From positions 2,232,001 through 2,296,000 of the forward strand of contig JAPFFF010000009.1 of the NCBI GenBank assembly GCA_039105265.1: DNA of 64,000 nt, given 5' to 3'. The DNA comes from Tritrichomonas musculus (taxonomy: Eukaryota > Parabasalia > Tritrichomonadida > Tritrichomonadidae). Both the position numbers and the translations under genes were made by a program. The notes under the pieces were generated by a model, which searched no databases, was not told the origin of the DNA, and worked only from the letters and a program-made list of their open reading frames with translations. Within the stretch, counting starts at the first letter, position 1, and each line of letters starts with the position of its first letter. Below are positions 41,416 through 51,795 of the stretch, one piece after another.

Positions 41416-41657
41416 TTAAGGGCGTACGTCCAATTCAATGATCAGAATTCAATGAGATTTCTCAAATATTTTAATTCTTTTTGGAGTACTATATTATAAA
41501 AAGTTTCCAATATCTTTTATTTTTTAATATTATATTATTTGCTCTATATAGAATATAAAAAACATAAAATTAAAATTATTTATTCGACAGGTGTAGTTTT
41601 ATAAACGTTTTAGTTTTTAATTGTAAACTATTGAATATGGAAATAATAAGGATAATA

Positions 41658-41811
41658 AAGTCGGATTCAAAATGCTTGGGACAACATTCAATTTTTTTCA
41701 ATGTTTCTCAGAAAAAAAATCATTCAGCTTGGGACAAATTGACCTAAAAGATTTATAAATTTGACCTTATCGTTTTCAAAAAGTTTGTCCCAAGCCTTTT
41801 GAATCCGACTT
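41658..41811. mobile_element. 154 bp mariner-type MITE
   Basis: Inverted ends AAGTCGGATTCAAAATGCTT and AAGTCGGATTCAAAAGGCTT (other strand), both followed by GGGACAA, flanked by TA on both sides (41656-41657, 41812-41813). An internal second GCTTGGGACAAATT occurs at about 41728. TA target and size fit Tc1/mariner-derived MITEs. Confidence 0.8.
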
Positions 41812-42324
41812 TATATTTGGATCAAATAGATAACTGTAACTGACTTTTTAACATAAATACAAGTTATTTTAAATCTAATATCAGTGTATTAAATGTTTTT
41901 TATATTATTTTAAATTAATTATGATAAAATTATTATCTCGTTGATCAAATAGGAATAAGAAAAAAGAATGAAAATGATTATAAATACAGATTATTTTATG
42001 TAAATATAAAGTTTATTTGGGTAAAATATCAAAATAATCAAAAAAAATCTTCAATTAATATTGAGAAATATACTTTCTTTTAGAAAAAAAAGTGATTAAC
42101 TTATGGAAAATACTTTACTTAAGTAGATTATAATTTTTTTCAATAAATTTTGATGAAAACTTCTTTAATGGAAAAATCATATTAAATTTTCTCTTCATAT
42201 TTATAGAATATACTTGAATAAGTATTTAGGAAGTGTTATATGTCTTTTATTTCTTGAAATTTCGCATAAATTACTTTAAAATAAATAAAATAAAGAAACA
42301 AAACATAAAAAAAATTGAATTACC

Positions 42325-42570
42325 TAAAAAGTTGATACTTCTTAAAAAGTCAATCGAAAATTATCAAAAAGTGAACCGAAAATTAACAAAAAGTGAACCG
42401 AAAATAAACAAAAAATAAATCATAAATTATCAAAAAGTCGATCGAAAGTTTACAAAAAGTGAACCGAAAATTAACAAAAAGTGAACCGAAAATAAACAAA
42501 AAATAAACCAAAAGTTATCAAAAAGTCATTCGAAGATGATCAAAAAGTGAACCGAAAATTATCAAAAATT
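42325..42570. repeat. ~21 bp tandem repeat array
   Basis: About ten degenerate copies of CAAAAAGTGAACCGAAAATTA with variants CAAAAAGTCGATCGAAAG and CAAAAAATAAACC. Part of the interior of the large TTAA element. A short frame (42233-42418) runs into it but is not a gene. Confidence 0.75.
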
Positions 42571-42675
42571 TAAAAATAACGTTTCCCCAGAAAAAAAAAA
42601 ATAAGTTTTATAAAAGTTAAAATAGAGCTACGCCTGTCGAGTGATATTTTTTTATATTTTAATATGATATAATAT

Positions 42676-43819
42676 AGAACCTAGGAAACTCCCATGAATA
42701 TGATTAAAAATTAATAAAAGCATGATATATTGTTTTATCATATATTTTGTTATTATAAATAAAATAAAATAAAAAAATTCGGCGTAACGTTTTAAGATAT
42801 AAATGTTTTATTTTTCATCTGAAATTGTATTAATTAATACAAATAATTGAATGGTTTATTTTCAAAAACAAAAGGCAAGAAGATTTATTTCATCCACGGG
42901 ATAATCTGCATGCAAAAAACAGCTAGCAGACTCAGTGATTATGAAATTTAAGGTTTTGAAAACAAAAAAATATTTAAATATATCATAAAAAGATTTTGAT
43001 TATAATTTTTTAGTAGGAATTATAAAGAGGGCATAGCTTGGTTAAAGTAATATTAAAAAAATAAAAGCATTTTAATTGATCAATTAATCAATTATCAATT
43101 AATATTTTATAAATGTACGTTCTTTTTGATTTTTCTAAGCAAAAATTCTTACTTATTATTCTTAAATTTGTAGATATACGAATTTATTGGACATAAAACG
43201 AAATTATTTCTAAAAATAAAAATAATTATGGTCAACGAGGCCATTATCCCATTTTGATGCAACTGCGAATGCAAGAATTATTTGCGGAATCGAGAGAGTA
43301 GATTAGCTCTTATCTTGAATAATTTATAAATTGGTATTTATTATAGATTATTATTACAATTGACAAAAGGTCTGTTAAGGTCGATATAAATACCATTTTG
43401 CACCATTAGGAATAAAGAGGAAATTTTGATAAGAAAAAAGAAAAAAATAAAAACTAAAATATAAAAAAACGTTACGCTGGAAATTTAAATTTTTTTATTT
43501 ATATATAATTTTAAGGCATCATATTTTAACTGAGAGAAGTACTATGACAAGAAAATCAGAGAAATTTTTTTCTACAGCTTCATTTTATTTTCTGAGTAAA
43601 AAAAACGAAAAGTTTTGAATTTTAACGTAAACTTTTCAATTACCAATTTTAATTTTTTTACAAATGCAGCCAACAAATATGAAGTTTACTATTTTCAACA
43701 AATTTTCAACACTATAAAAATTATATCATATGAATGCCGTCATTTGAATTTATTTATATCAATTAAAAAATGCGATTTTATATTTTAACGGAAATAACGT
43801 ATTTAGTTTCCTAGGTTCT
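42676..43819. mobile_element. 1144 bp TIR element with 8 bp target duplication
   Basis: Ends AGAACCTAGGAAACT and, on the other strand, AGAACCTAGGAAACTAAA; flanks TATAATAT on both sides (42668-42675 and 43820-43827). Further inverted words GCGTAACGTTTT (~42783) and AAAACGTTACGC (~43468). No ORF. An 8 bp target fits hAT, but the ends are not CAGGG; a MULE origin with 9 bp (TATAATATA) is equally possible. Confidence 0.7.
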
Positions 43820-43895
43820 TATAATATATTTATATGATATAATATATTTATATATATAAATATATAATAATAGTTATCCCCTAGAAATTCAATCT

Positions 43896-44598
43896 AAACT
43901 GCTTCTCAGCGGTTGTACAACTAATTGAGAGATATTCAAAAGTTTACATTTATCTACTTTCAAAATTCAATTAGGTTGTACAACCGTTTTTTCATATTTA
44001 AATAAAAAAGAATAAAAAAAAGGAATTTATGATTAGATCTGATTTATATAATAAAAGAAATGGAAATGTATGACAGTTTGTAAGCTAGTATTGCTGAATT
44101 GCTATATAGTTTGGTAATGAGCCTATATTTATTTGAAATTTGATTATCATTAATCATGGGAACGTTCTGAGTTACTCCAAAGTGCCATGTAATTTGCATC
44201 TATTTGTTGCGTTGGAACATTTTTACTAATGATACACGAGATTCTGATTAACTTTCTCTAAGGAATACTAAATAAAAATGATTTGAATTCAATTATAATT
44301 TTTTCTTTTGAAAATTTGAATGATGTAAAATTTTCTTTCTATGAATTTATATTTATCTACATTCAAAAATTGTATAGAAGTTTATTCATTTATGAAGAAA
44401 ATTTAAAAAAGCAATTAAATGCTCAATTTAACAATATTTTAAATAACTTATTTAATCATTATAACTAATCAAACATTATATTGTTAATTATGAAAGTATA
44501 TAAAATAAATATTCATTATAAATTTAGATATTAACGAAATTTCAAATACGAAATTTGAATTCCTCTCAAATACTTGTACAACCGTTGAGAACCAGTTT
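43896..44598. mobile_element. 0.7 kb inverted-repeat element
   Basis: Ends AAACTGCTTCTCAGCGGTTG and, on the other strand, AAACTGGTTCTCAACGGTTG, both followed by TACAA. A third copy of GGTTGTACAAC occurs inverted at about 43974-43984, so the left side also forms a hairpin. No ORF; target duplication not resolved. Confidence 0.65.
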
Positions 44599-45256
44599 AT
44601 CCCTCAAAATAAGCTCAAATAAAACAAATATTTTATAAAATGCAGATATTATTATTTTAAAAAGTTATTTTTCTTTATAACCAATATATATTATATATAA
44701 TATTAAATAAATCATATAAATATAAAAATAATATTAATATGTTTATCAGATATCGAGATAACACAACAAATTTCAGTTTTTTTAAATGATCAGTATTTTG
44801 ATGAATAATTAATCTATTTCATTTTATACCAATAAATAGAATATTAATAAGTTTATTAATATTAAAATGAAAATAATATTAAAGTATTCATGATAAGATA
44901 CAAAGATAATGAACATACTAAATTATACAAAAATACGTTATTTAGGTTCTCGCACTTCTGGTATAAAAAAATAATTGTTTTTTGATCGTTTAGGACAAAT
45001 ATCATCATTTTTGACCTAAACTTTTTCATAATATGGAAGTATTGAAAGATGTATTCTATGAGTTTATTCAATATTAACAAGTTTACAACATTTTTGGGAC
45101 GTACGCCCTTAAGAACTTACAGACTATTTAAGGAACGTTATATTTTGATTTTCTCTAATAAATTTGAAAACCCAAATATTGGCTTTTTCTGAGGATTGAA
45201 TTTAGCATAATATATTGACCAAAACCGTTTTTGAAATTCTTTTTGTATTAAAATAA

Positions 45257-46411
45257 ATGCAAGCTCTTCGAATAAATCGTTTTAATAAAAGAGTTTTAGT
45301 ACTACTTATACTTTTATTCATAATCGTCACAGTTTTTACTTTTCAAATATTAAATTATTCAATTTTAATTTCTTCTTTTGATAACAAAAATCCAATACAA
45401 ACAATTCCACGTACAGATACAACAAAACATTCTACAAAAAAATTAGGTTTAAGATGCCCCGTTTGCAATTTTACTCCTGTTAATCCTCCAACTTCAACAA
45501 GAAGAGATGTTGTTCTTGCTGCTGCACTCACACAACTTAAACGAGTCGAATATTTTTTGCGAACACTTCGAACTACAGGAACTAAAGCTCGTATTATTCT
45601 TTTCCTTGATAATGAAAAAACAGCAACAATTGAATGGCGAAAATTTTTTACAGCATGTGACATAGAGCCTGTATTTATTTCTAATCCAGATCCTGTTGTA
45701 CAATCTGCCCCCAAATTATCTAGATATTATTATTATCAAGAGTGGCTTTCAAAACACATAGATGAAGTAGATCGTGTACTTCATACAGATACATTTGATG
45801 TGATATTTCAATCTGATCCATTTATACCAATTATAACTACTGATAGTCTTTATTTCACTTTTGAACCAGTGACTCTTAAATCATCATTTTGGACAGAGCA
45901 ATGGATTACTCAATGTTATGGAAAATCTATCACGAAGAAATATGGAAATAGAGCAGTTTCTTGTAGTGGTGTAACTGCTGGAGGTGCTCAACCATTTTTG
46001 AAATATTTAAATATATTATTATCAACACCAAAATGGGTAACCTGTTTTGGTCATTCGCTTGATCAAGCACATCATAATTATCTTCTATACAATGGAGACT
46101 TTGAAAAAGCAGGCTTAAATATTTCTTCATTTGATTGCAATTCACCTTATTTGACCATGCATTTTTGTTGTAAAAGAGCCAAATGTTCATGGATGGGTGA
46201 AGGATATGTTTATGGAAATAATTCAAATTTGGCACCTGTTCTTGTTCATCAATATAATAGATGGAAAAATCTTACAAAAAGGAATCCTATTTTCTGCCCG
46301 GCTAATGATGACAATGTTTTGTCAATGACTGAAGATGAAGAGCCTACAAATCTATCTTCATTATCACCATTAACAACCACATTGCCTAATATTACATTTT
46401 GGCCACCTTAG
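45257..46411 (+). CDS. type II membrane glycosyltransferase-like protein
   Basis: 384 residues, ATG 45257. Short basic cytosolic tail (MQALRINRFNKR), one signal anchor at ~13-38, then a luminal domain. It starts with RCPVCNFTP, then VVLAAALTQLKRVEYFLRTL (Rossmann-like start of a nucleotide-sugar fold), ARIILFLDNEK, and HTDTFDVIFQSDPF at 177-190, which looks like a DxD-type metal and sugar-nucleotide site (D178, D181). Later SGVTAGGAQPFLKYLN and a Cys-rich HFCCKRAKCSW. Topology and order fit a Golgi glycosyltransferase. The exact family and sugar are unknown. Its start lies only 148 bp from a TTAA transposon, so the promoter may contain or abut transposon DNA. Confidence 0.65.
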   Translation: MQALRINRFNKRVLVLLILLFIIVTVFTFQILNYSILISSFDNKNPIQTIPRTDTTKHSTKKLGLRCPVCNFTPVNPPTSTRRDVVLAAALTQLKRVEYFLRTLRTTGTKARIILFLDNEKTATIEWRKFFTACDIEPVFISNPDPVVQSAPKLSRYYYYQEWLSKHIDEVDRVLHTDTFDVIFQSDPFIPIITTDSLYFTFEPVTLKSSFWTEQWITQCYGKSITKKYGNRAVSCSGVTAGGAQPFLKYLNILLSTPKWVTCFGHSLDQAHHNYLLYNGDFEKAGLNISSFDCNSPYLTMHFCCKRAKCSWMGEGYVYGNNSNLAPVLVHQYNRWKNLTKRNPIFCPANDDNVLSMTEDEEPTNLSSLSPLTTTLPNITFWPP

Positions 46412-46980
46412 ATTCGAATCAAAAATGCTTTTTAGCGTTTATTTATAATTTATTTGTGTAATAATATATATATATTTCTTTTGTAAAAATTTATGTTATA
46501 CTTTGATTATATGATGCTTTGTTTAAGGCAAAAGGCAAATCAAAAATTCATATTCAAAAAGTCATTCATTTATAATTGAATTATTGTTTAAAATAGCTTT
46601 TTCACAATGCTCTAGCAAATTTTTACAACTTTTTCAATAACACTTTTTACCAAACTAATATAAAATTTTTACAAAATTATAAATGTTTTTATACAATTAT
46701 ATAATTATATCCAAGTTTACAACAAATATTAATATCAAAAAAATTAACAATATTATCATAATACAATTTTAAAAAGACATTCAATTTATCTTCAATACTG
46801 ATTTCAATATTATTATAATTTTCGTATAAAAAAAACAAACTATTTTAAAAATGAAATATATTTATATGTAATTAAGATATATTTGTAATATTTTTAATTG
46901 AAAAAACAAAAATCGAACAAAGTGTTGTGAAAAATAATTGAAAGGGTTGTGGTCTTGATTGGCCTTTTTGAGTTTGCTGG
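46412..46980. other. AT-rich spacer upstream of uL1
   Basis: About 570 bp with no gene. The last 45 bp are distinctly less AT-rich and contain TTGATTGGCCTTTTTGAG some 5-25 bp before the uL1 start, a likely core promoter. Confidence 0.45.
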
Positions 46981-47634
46981 ATGACTCATATCCATCAAGA
47001 TAACTTGAAGACTGCAATTGCAGAAATTCTTAAATACTCCAACGAAACAAAGAAGAGGAAATTCACTGAAACAATTGAACTCCAAATTCGTTTGAAGGGT
47101 TATAACATCGCAAAAGATAAGCGTTTCATCGGAAGCATCAAACTCCCAAACATCATCCGTCCAGGTCTTCGTATCGGTATTTTGGGAGACAAAATCCATT
47201 GCGAACAAGCTGCAGCAATCAACGTTCCCAATTATGATTTGACAACATTACAAAACTTCAACAAAGAAAAGAAGACAATCAAATACTGGGCAAAGAAACA
47301 CCACTTGTTCCTTGCTTCAGAAACCGTCATCAAGAGCCTTAACAAGACCCTTGGTCCAGCATTCAACAAGACAGGTAAATTCCCTGCACCAATCCGTTCA
47401 AGCGACAAAGTTGCAGATGCTGTTGATGAAGCAAGAAAGACAGTCAAATTCAGGCTAAAGAAATCTATTGCTTTCGGTGTCCCAGTTGCAAACGTTAAGA
47501 TGAACCAAGATCAAGTTTACCAAAACGTCATGCTTGCAACCAACTATGTTGTTTCATTACTCAAGAAACAATGGCAAAGCATTGGTGCCATCACCCTTCA
47601 CTCAACAATGGGTAAACCACACAGAGTTTACTAA
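46981..47634 (+). CDS. RPL10A: 60S ribosomal protein uL1 (L10a)
   Basis: 217 residues, ATG 46981. Matches eukaryotic uL1 along its length: TKKRKFTETIELQIRLKGY, KDKRFIGSIKLP, GILGDKIHCEQAAAINVP, HHLFLASETVIKSLNKTLGP, NKTGKFPAPI, VKFRLKKSIAFGVPVANVKM, and the conserved end STMGKPHRVY. Forms the L1 stalk at the ribosomal E site. Codon use is clearly biased to C-ending codons, as expected for strong expression. Start supported by the usual N-terminal position of the TLK/NLK helix. Confidence 0.97.
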   Translation: MTHIHQDNLKTAIAEILKYSNETKKRKFTETIELQIRLKGYNIAKDKRFIGSIKLPNIIRPGLRIGILGDKIHCEQAAAINVPNYDLTTLQNFNKEKKTIKYWAKKHHLFLASETVIKSLNKTLGPAFNKTGKFPAPIRSSDKVADAVDEARKTVKFRLKKSIAFGVPVANVKMNQDQVYQNVMLATNYVVSLLKKQWQSIGAITLHSTMGKPHRVY

Positions 47635-47971
47635 ATTTAATTGCATTAATAAAAATTCTAAGAATTTCTTCAATTGTTTGCTATACATGTTAACATTTCA
47701 ATTTGTTCTTTTTTTATTTTGATATTTACGTTGAATATTTATCATCAATATTTGCACATATATTTATATTCTCTACTTTATGTATAATAATTACAGCTTT
47801 CAGTTACTCATCATTCAATAAAAGGGCTTTATATGAATCGCACAGGAAAGATATAATTGATCGAAAAAGTTCATACACAGAATGAAATAAAATGCATCTT
47901 TAAAATATTTAATAGGAATATGAAATAAAAAAAAGTTTATTATAATAAGAATAAAAAAACCATAAATAAAT
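47635..47971. other. spacer between convergent genes
   Basis: 337 bp between the 3' ends of uL1 and the RSPH14-like gene. AT-rich, no gene. A short frame at 47703-47885 is chance. Confidence 0.45.
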
Positions 47972-48946
47972 TTAGTTATTTTCTTCTTCAGGACCACCCA
48001 TAATGGCTCTACCATAAGGCAATTCAGAAACAAGAACTCTAACTTCGTCAGCAGCATTTCTACAAGATTCATCTGGATCATTTTTAATAATATTGTTAAT
48101 AAGGTCTGGGAGTTGGTCATCTGTTGCAATGTCATTTTTACCATCTTTTGGAACACCTAAGAGTGCAATTAAAGATAAAATAGCGTATCTGAGCTTTTCA
48201 TCTTCAGATTTTAAGAATCCAGCAATGTTTGGTAATATATCAGCATTTAAAAGTGCTAACTTACCGCGATGGCTAGGATCCATTGCAATATTTGAAGCAA
48301 GAATAATTGATACTTGTCTTAGCATTGGCTTTGCAAATGAACGAACAAGGATTGATAGGAAATCTTCTGATCCAATCAATGGAATACGAATATTTTGCTG
48401 ATTTGCAAGACGTGATAACAAGCCATAAGCTTCACGTAAAAATTCTGGTGTAGCATCATGGTCGGAAACTGCAGCAACAAGTCCTTTTGGAACACCACCT
48501 GATATAAAGGGAGATTCCTCTCCAACAAATTCTGCAATAATTCTTAATAGCTTTGCAGCTTCAATCCGTAAAGGAGGCTCTAAATCAGGGGATATAATTT
48601 CGACAATTCGAGGAACGTCAGGGAGCATTTTACGTGCAAGATCTTCGGTATTGATAAGCGTATTAAAACAAACAAGCGTATTTAGCAAAAGACCGTTTGG
48701 CGGTTGCATTAAGTAGGGTTTTAAGATATCTAAAGCACCATTCATTTCAGCTTCGTGCTGACGACCAGGGAGATTTTCATTAAGAAGTCTAAGAGCTTTG
48801 ATTTTATTTGCACGAGGGGCTTGGGGCTCACTTAGAATTTCTAGCATATGTATGATATCTCGATGACGTAAGCCGAGCGTAGCCTCAAAAGGATCAAAAA
48901 CTCGTTCTGGTGGGGCTGATTGAGGAGCTTGAGCACCGTCTTCCAT
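47972..48946 (-). CDS. armadillo protein, radial spoke head 14 (RSPH14)-like
   Basis: 324 residues, ATG 48946. The opening VFDPFEATLGLRHRDIIHML and RANKIKALRLLNENLPGRQH parallels RSPH14, which starts with a DPTKAAIAYGCRALPKL segment, a KALMALCDLM helix and GCLESLKTLL; here the last is GALDILKPYL. Armadillo-like repeats continue to the C-terminus (LRIEAAKLLRIIAEF, LRYAILSLIALLGV). RSPH14 belongs to axonemal radial spokes; parabasalids have several flagella, so the role fits. Unnamed ARM proteins are common in this group, hence moderate confidence. Codons are GC-richer than those of most neighbours. Confidence 0.5.
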   Translation of the reverse strand: MEDGAQAPQSAPPERVFDPFEATLGLRHRDIIHMLEILSEPQAPRANKIKALRLLNENLPGRQHEAEMNGALDILKPYLMQPPNGLLLNTLVCFNTLINTEDLARKMLPDVPRIVEIISPDLEPPLRIEAAKLLRIIAEFVGEESPFISGGVPKGLVAAVSDHDATPEFLREAYGLLSRLANQQNIRIPLIGSEDFLSILVRSFAKPMLRQVSIILASNIAMDPSHRGKLALLNADILPNIAGFLKSEDEKLRYAILSLIALLGVPKDGKNDIATDDQLPDLINNIIKNDPDESCRNAADEVRVLVSELPYGRAIMGGPEEENN

Positions 48947-49103
48947 TTCGATTGATTAAATTATTGAATAAAAAAATTTATTTATTTAAATAACGTATAA
49001 CAAAACATCAAATAAATATTTGAATTAAAAATAAGAACGTTTAAAAAATGGAAATTGGTTTTTGGTCAAATATGGTAAAATATATGAGAGCTTCCTTAGG
49101 GAA
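48947..49103. promoter_or_regulatory. bidirectional promoter, RSPH14-like / SMARCAL1-like pair
   Basis: 157 bp between divergent starts. GAACGTTTAAAAAATGG (about 49036) resembles GGACGTTTAAAAAC before the Tubby-like gene, and TTTGGTCAAATATGG (about 49061) contains the GGTCAAAT word. The ATG at 49048 is out of frame with the helicase and would head a very short upstream ORF if transcribed. Confidence 0.35.
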
Positions 49104-50999
49104 ATGACTCAAAGCTTGTCGTTTCTCAATAGTGATGATGACGATTTATATTTATCTGTATTAGAGCAATATGATTCACAGCGGGAATCAAATCAATTTC
49201 TTAATGAAACCCAAACAAGTGATTTTCAATGCGCACAAGTTATTCAATATTCTCAAACTCAGATGCCATCACAAACTCAAAAACAAATTTCAACACAGAC
49301 AATAAAGCCAACACAATCTCCAGCACAAACAAAGCCAGCTGTACCTATACAAAGAAAACGCCAAATAATTAATGCTGACATACTCGACTCCAATTTTGTA
49401 TATTTTACGCATACTACAGAGACAGAACCTATTTATAGAAATAATTCTGGACAACAGGTTTTTATTAAATCCCATCCATTTTGGAAAGTTCCCTTTCGAA
49501 ACTTTCGCCGCGTAATTTCGTCACTAAAAAATCCATCAGCTCCTTTTATAGCTACGATTGATCAACCGCCTGAATCAATATTTACATCAATGTTCAGTTT
49601 CCGCCCGATGAAAGTAAGCGCTTCAATACTTGACAATTTGCCAAAGCGTCTTCAATCTGCTCTTTATCCACATCAGCGTGAATCCGTTTTGTTTGCAGCA
49701 TCTCGTAACTTTAGAGTTTTTATAGCTGATGATATGGGTTTGGGAAAGACGATTGAGGCAATTTCAATTGCCTGTGCTGCCAATTTTCCGAAAAAAACAC
49801 GAGCTATCGTCTTAGCTCCCAATCATCTTGTTAGTACATGGGTTGACTCTTTCTTAAAATGGACTGATATATGCCAATCAAATATAAACATCCTAACCAG
49901 ATCAGAAAAGATTTCATCAACACCACTAGTTATAGCATCATATAATGCTGCAGTACGAAAAAGTGAAGAACTCCAATCACTTCAATACGATCTTGTTATA
50001 GCTGACGAGAGCCATGAAATCAAAAATACGAAAACACAAGTATTTCAAAAAATATCTCCCATATTACGTAAATCGAAGTATCTTATTTTACTCTCAGGTA
50101 CTCCAATGACAAAACCATCAGAATTATATCCTCAAATCAATCTTTTACTTCCACAAACTTTTTCATCTTTTAAAGAATTTGGTACACGCTATTGTCATGG
50201 TGAATTAAATTCATTTGGCCACTTTGAAGCAAATGGATGTACACATTCAGAAGAACTCAGAACTGTTCTTGAACAATTAATTATGCTACGAAGAGAGAAA
50301 GATGAAGTATTAACAGATCTTCCTATTAAAAAGCGTTTCCACATTATGCTTGATTATATTCCGAGTCCTCAAATGAAAGAACAAGTAGAGCAGATGCGAA
50401 TTCATCGAATTGCTCTTGCAACTGGAATGGAAACAATGAAAACCGAACAAAACACAATCATGACAACAGCATTTTCAATTACAGCTTCAGATAAACTTCC
50501 TTCAGTTCTCAGATGGTTTTGTGGCTCTGAATTTCGACGCGCTTTTTTTCTTGAGCAAAGAAAATGTCTCGTATTTGGGTTTCATAGAAATGTCATTGAA
50601 GGTGTTACTGAATGGATGAAAAATCAAGGTGTTGAATGTATCAGCGTGTCTGGTTCAACACCAAAAGATAAAAGAGATTCGTTGTTTCGGAAATTTAAAA
50701 TTGATCCAGAATGTAAAGTTGCCGTATTAAGTATTGAAATTGCTGCTACTGGAATAACTCTTACGGAGGCTTCTTTGGTCGTTTTTGCTGAATTAAAATG
50801 GACTCCTTCTGATCATCAACAAGCTGAAGATAGAGCTCATAGAATTGGTCAATCTCGTGATGTTGAAATATATTATCTTCACGCAGGTGGAAGTTTGGAT
50901 GATAGAATTTGGGAAATTTTGGAAAGAAAATTGGTAGTAATAAGTTCAGTTATTACTTCAAAAACAAAAACTTTCGAAACTGATACAAACGCAAAATGA
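49104..50999 (+). CDS. SNF2 helicase, SMARCAL1/ZRANB3-like annealing helicase
   Basis: 631 residues from ATG 49104 (MTQSLSFLNSDDDD); the frame is open 14 codons upstream but only from a TTG. Residues ~1-90 are disordered and Gln/Thr-rich (QTQMPSQTQKQIST). Two RecA lobes follow: motif I ADDMGLGKTIEAIS (~207-220), motif II ADESHEIKN (~299), LLSGTP motif III, and in lobe 2 SGSTPKDKRDSLFRKF, AATGITLTEAS and AEDRAHRIGQ motif VI (~574). A DESH rather than DEAH box and FAELKWTPSDHQQAEDRAHR match the SMARCAL1 branch, which reanneals DNA at stalled replication forks. N-terminal RPA-binding or a HARP domain was not clearly seen. Nuclear protein. Confidence 0.85.
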   Translation: MTQSLSFLNSDDDDLYLSVLEQYDSQRESNQFLNETQTSDFQCAQVIQYSQTQMPSQTQKQISTQTIKPTQSPAQTKPAVPIQRKRQIINADILDSNFVYFTHTTETEPIYRNNSGQQVFIKSHPFWKVPFRNFRRVISSLKNPSAPFIATIDQPPESIFTSMFSFRPMKVSASILDNLPKRLQSALYPHQRESVLFAASRNFRVFIADDMGLGKTIEAISIACAANFPKKTRAIVLAPNHLVSTWVDSFLKWTDICQSNINILTRSEKISSTPLVIASYNAAVRKSEELQSLQYDLVIADESHEIKNTKTQVFQKISPILRKSKYLILLSGTPMTKPSELYPQINLLLPQTFSSFKEFGTRYCHGELNSFGHFEANGCTHSEELRTVLEQLIMLRREKDEVLTDLPIKKRFHIMLDYIPSPQMKEQVEQMRIHRIALATGMETMKTEQNTIMTTAFSITASDKLPSVLRWFCGSEFRRAFFLEQRKCLVFGFHRNVIEGVTEWMKNQGVECISVSGSTPKDKRDSLFRKFKIDPECKVAVLSIEIAATGITLTEASLVVFAELKWTPSDHQQAEDRAHRIGQSRDVEIYYLHAGGSLDDRIWEILERKLVVISSVITSKTKTFETDTNAK

Positions 51000-51786
51000 T
51001 TTAATCACTTTTTTTATTGGTATAGAAAGAAAAAAAATGTTAATTATTAAATATCTATTGGGGCTAATTCATTTATTATTTTTATTTTTTTGTGATTGTG
51101 ATCATACTATGCAACAAATGTTGTTATTGACCAAATTTGAAAAATTTTGCTTTTGAAACTTGAGATTTATTTATGGTTAGAGATTAGTGCATAAAGATAA
51201 AAAAGCATGAGTAAGGAAGAATATTCAAAAAGTTGTTTTTTATCCTATCATAATAAGGTCAAATTTTCCCTTATTGATAAAATGACATCTACAAAAATCC
51301 AATTGGAATGCCTATCATGGAATACAACGTAGTTGGCTTTAAATTAAAATTCAAGAATGAAAAATACCCAAAGTAGAAATGCTGAAAAAAAAAAAAAAAA
51401 ATTAATTAATTAATGAATAGTCTTTATTCTATAGAGTTAATGATAACTAATCATTAGGCAATCTTTTAGTAATAATCAGTTCATTGTTTATTTTGTAAGC
51501 AATAAACCATATCAAAAAAAAAATCCTTAATAAAATGGGTTTTATTTCCTTACTGAATATTTCTCTCAAATTAATGGTAAAGCTTTGAAAATATTTAAAT
51601 TGTAATTGAAATTAATACAAGTTCCTTTCAAATTAATACACAAAATTTTACTCAAAAAGATCTAATATATTGATATTGAAAAGAATTTCTCAGAATAAAT
51701 CATTATTTTAATTATATATGATATATCATCAATTTAAATATATAATAAAATTAAAAAATAAAAACAAAATTTTCACATCCAAATTC
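51000..51786. other. AT-rich spacer
   Basis: About 790 bp after the helicase. It has an A run near 51387-51402 and no ORF, RNA gene or clear repeat. Confidence 0.45.
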
Positions 51787-51795
51787 ATAGAATTT

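Larger units (their letters stand above)
41420..45108. mobile_element. 3.7 kb TTAA element carrying three insertions
   Basis: Ends GGGCGTACGTCC(AATTC) and, on the other strand, GGGCGTACGTCCCAAAAA, flanked by TTAA (41416-41419 and 45109-45112). The small element at 8103 is a shortened copy of the same family. Inside lie a TA-flanked MITE, a tandem repeat, a 1144 bp element and a 0.7 kb element. No transposase is visible. TTAA target and GGG ends fit Kolobok, but without a transposase the superfamily is unproven. Confidence 0.75.

Noticed and set aside
42233-42418. 61-codon Lys/Ile-rich frame
   Set aside because: Runs into a tandem repeat inside a transposon; no protein-like features.
42325-42570. 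CRISPR-like array
   Set aside because: Units are contiguous and degenerate without unique spacers, in a eukaryotic transposon.
49048-49050. ATG at 49048 as helicase start
   Set aside because: Out of frame with the helicase; the in-frame ATG is at 49104.
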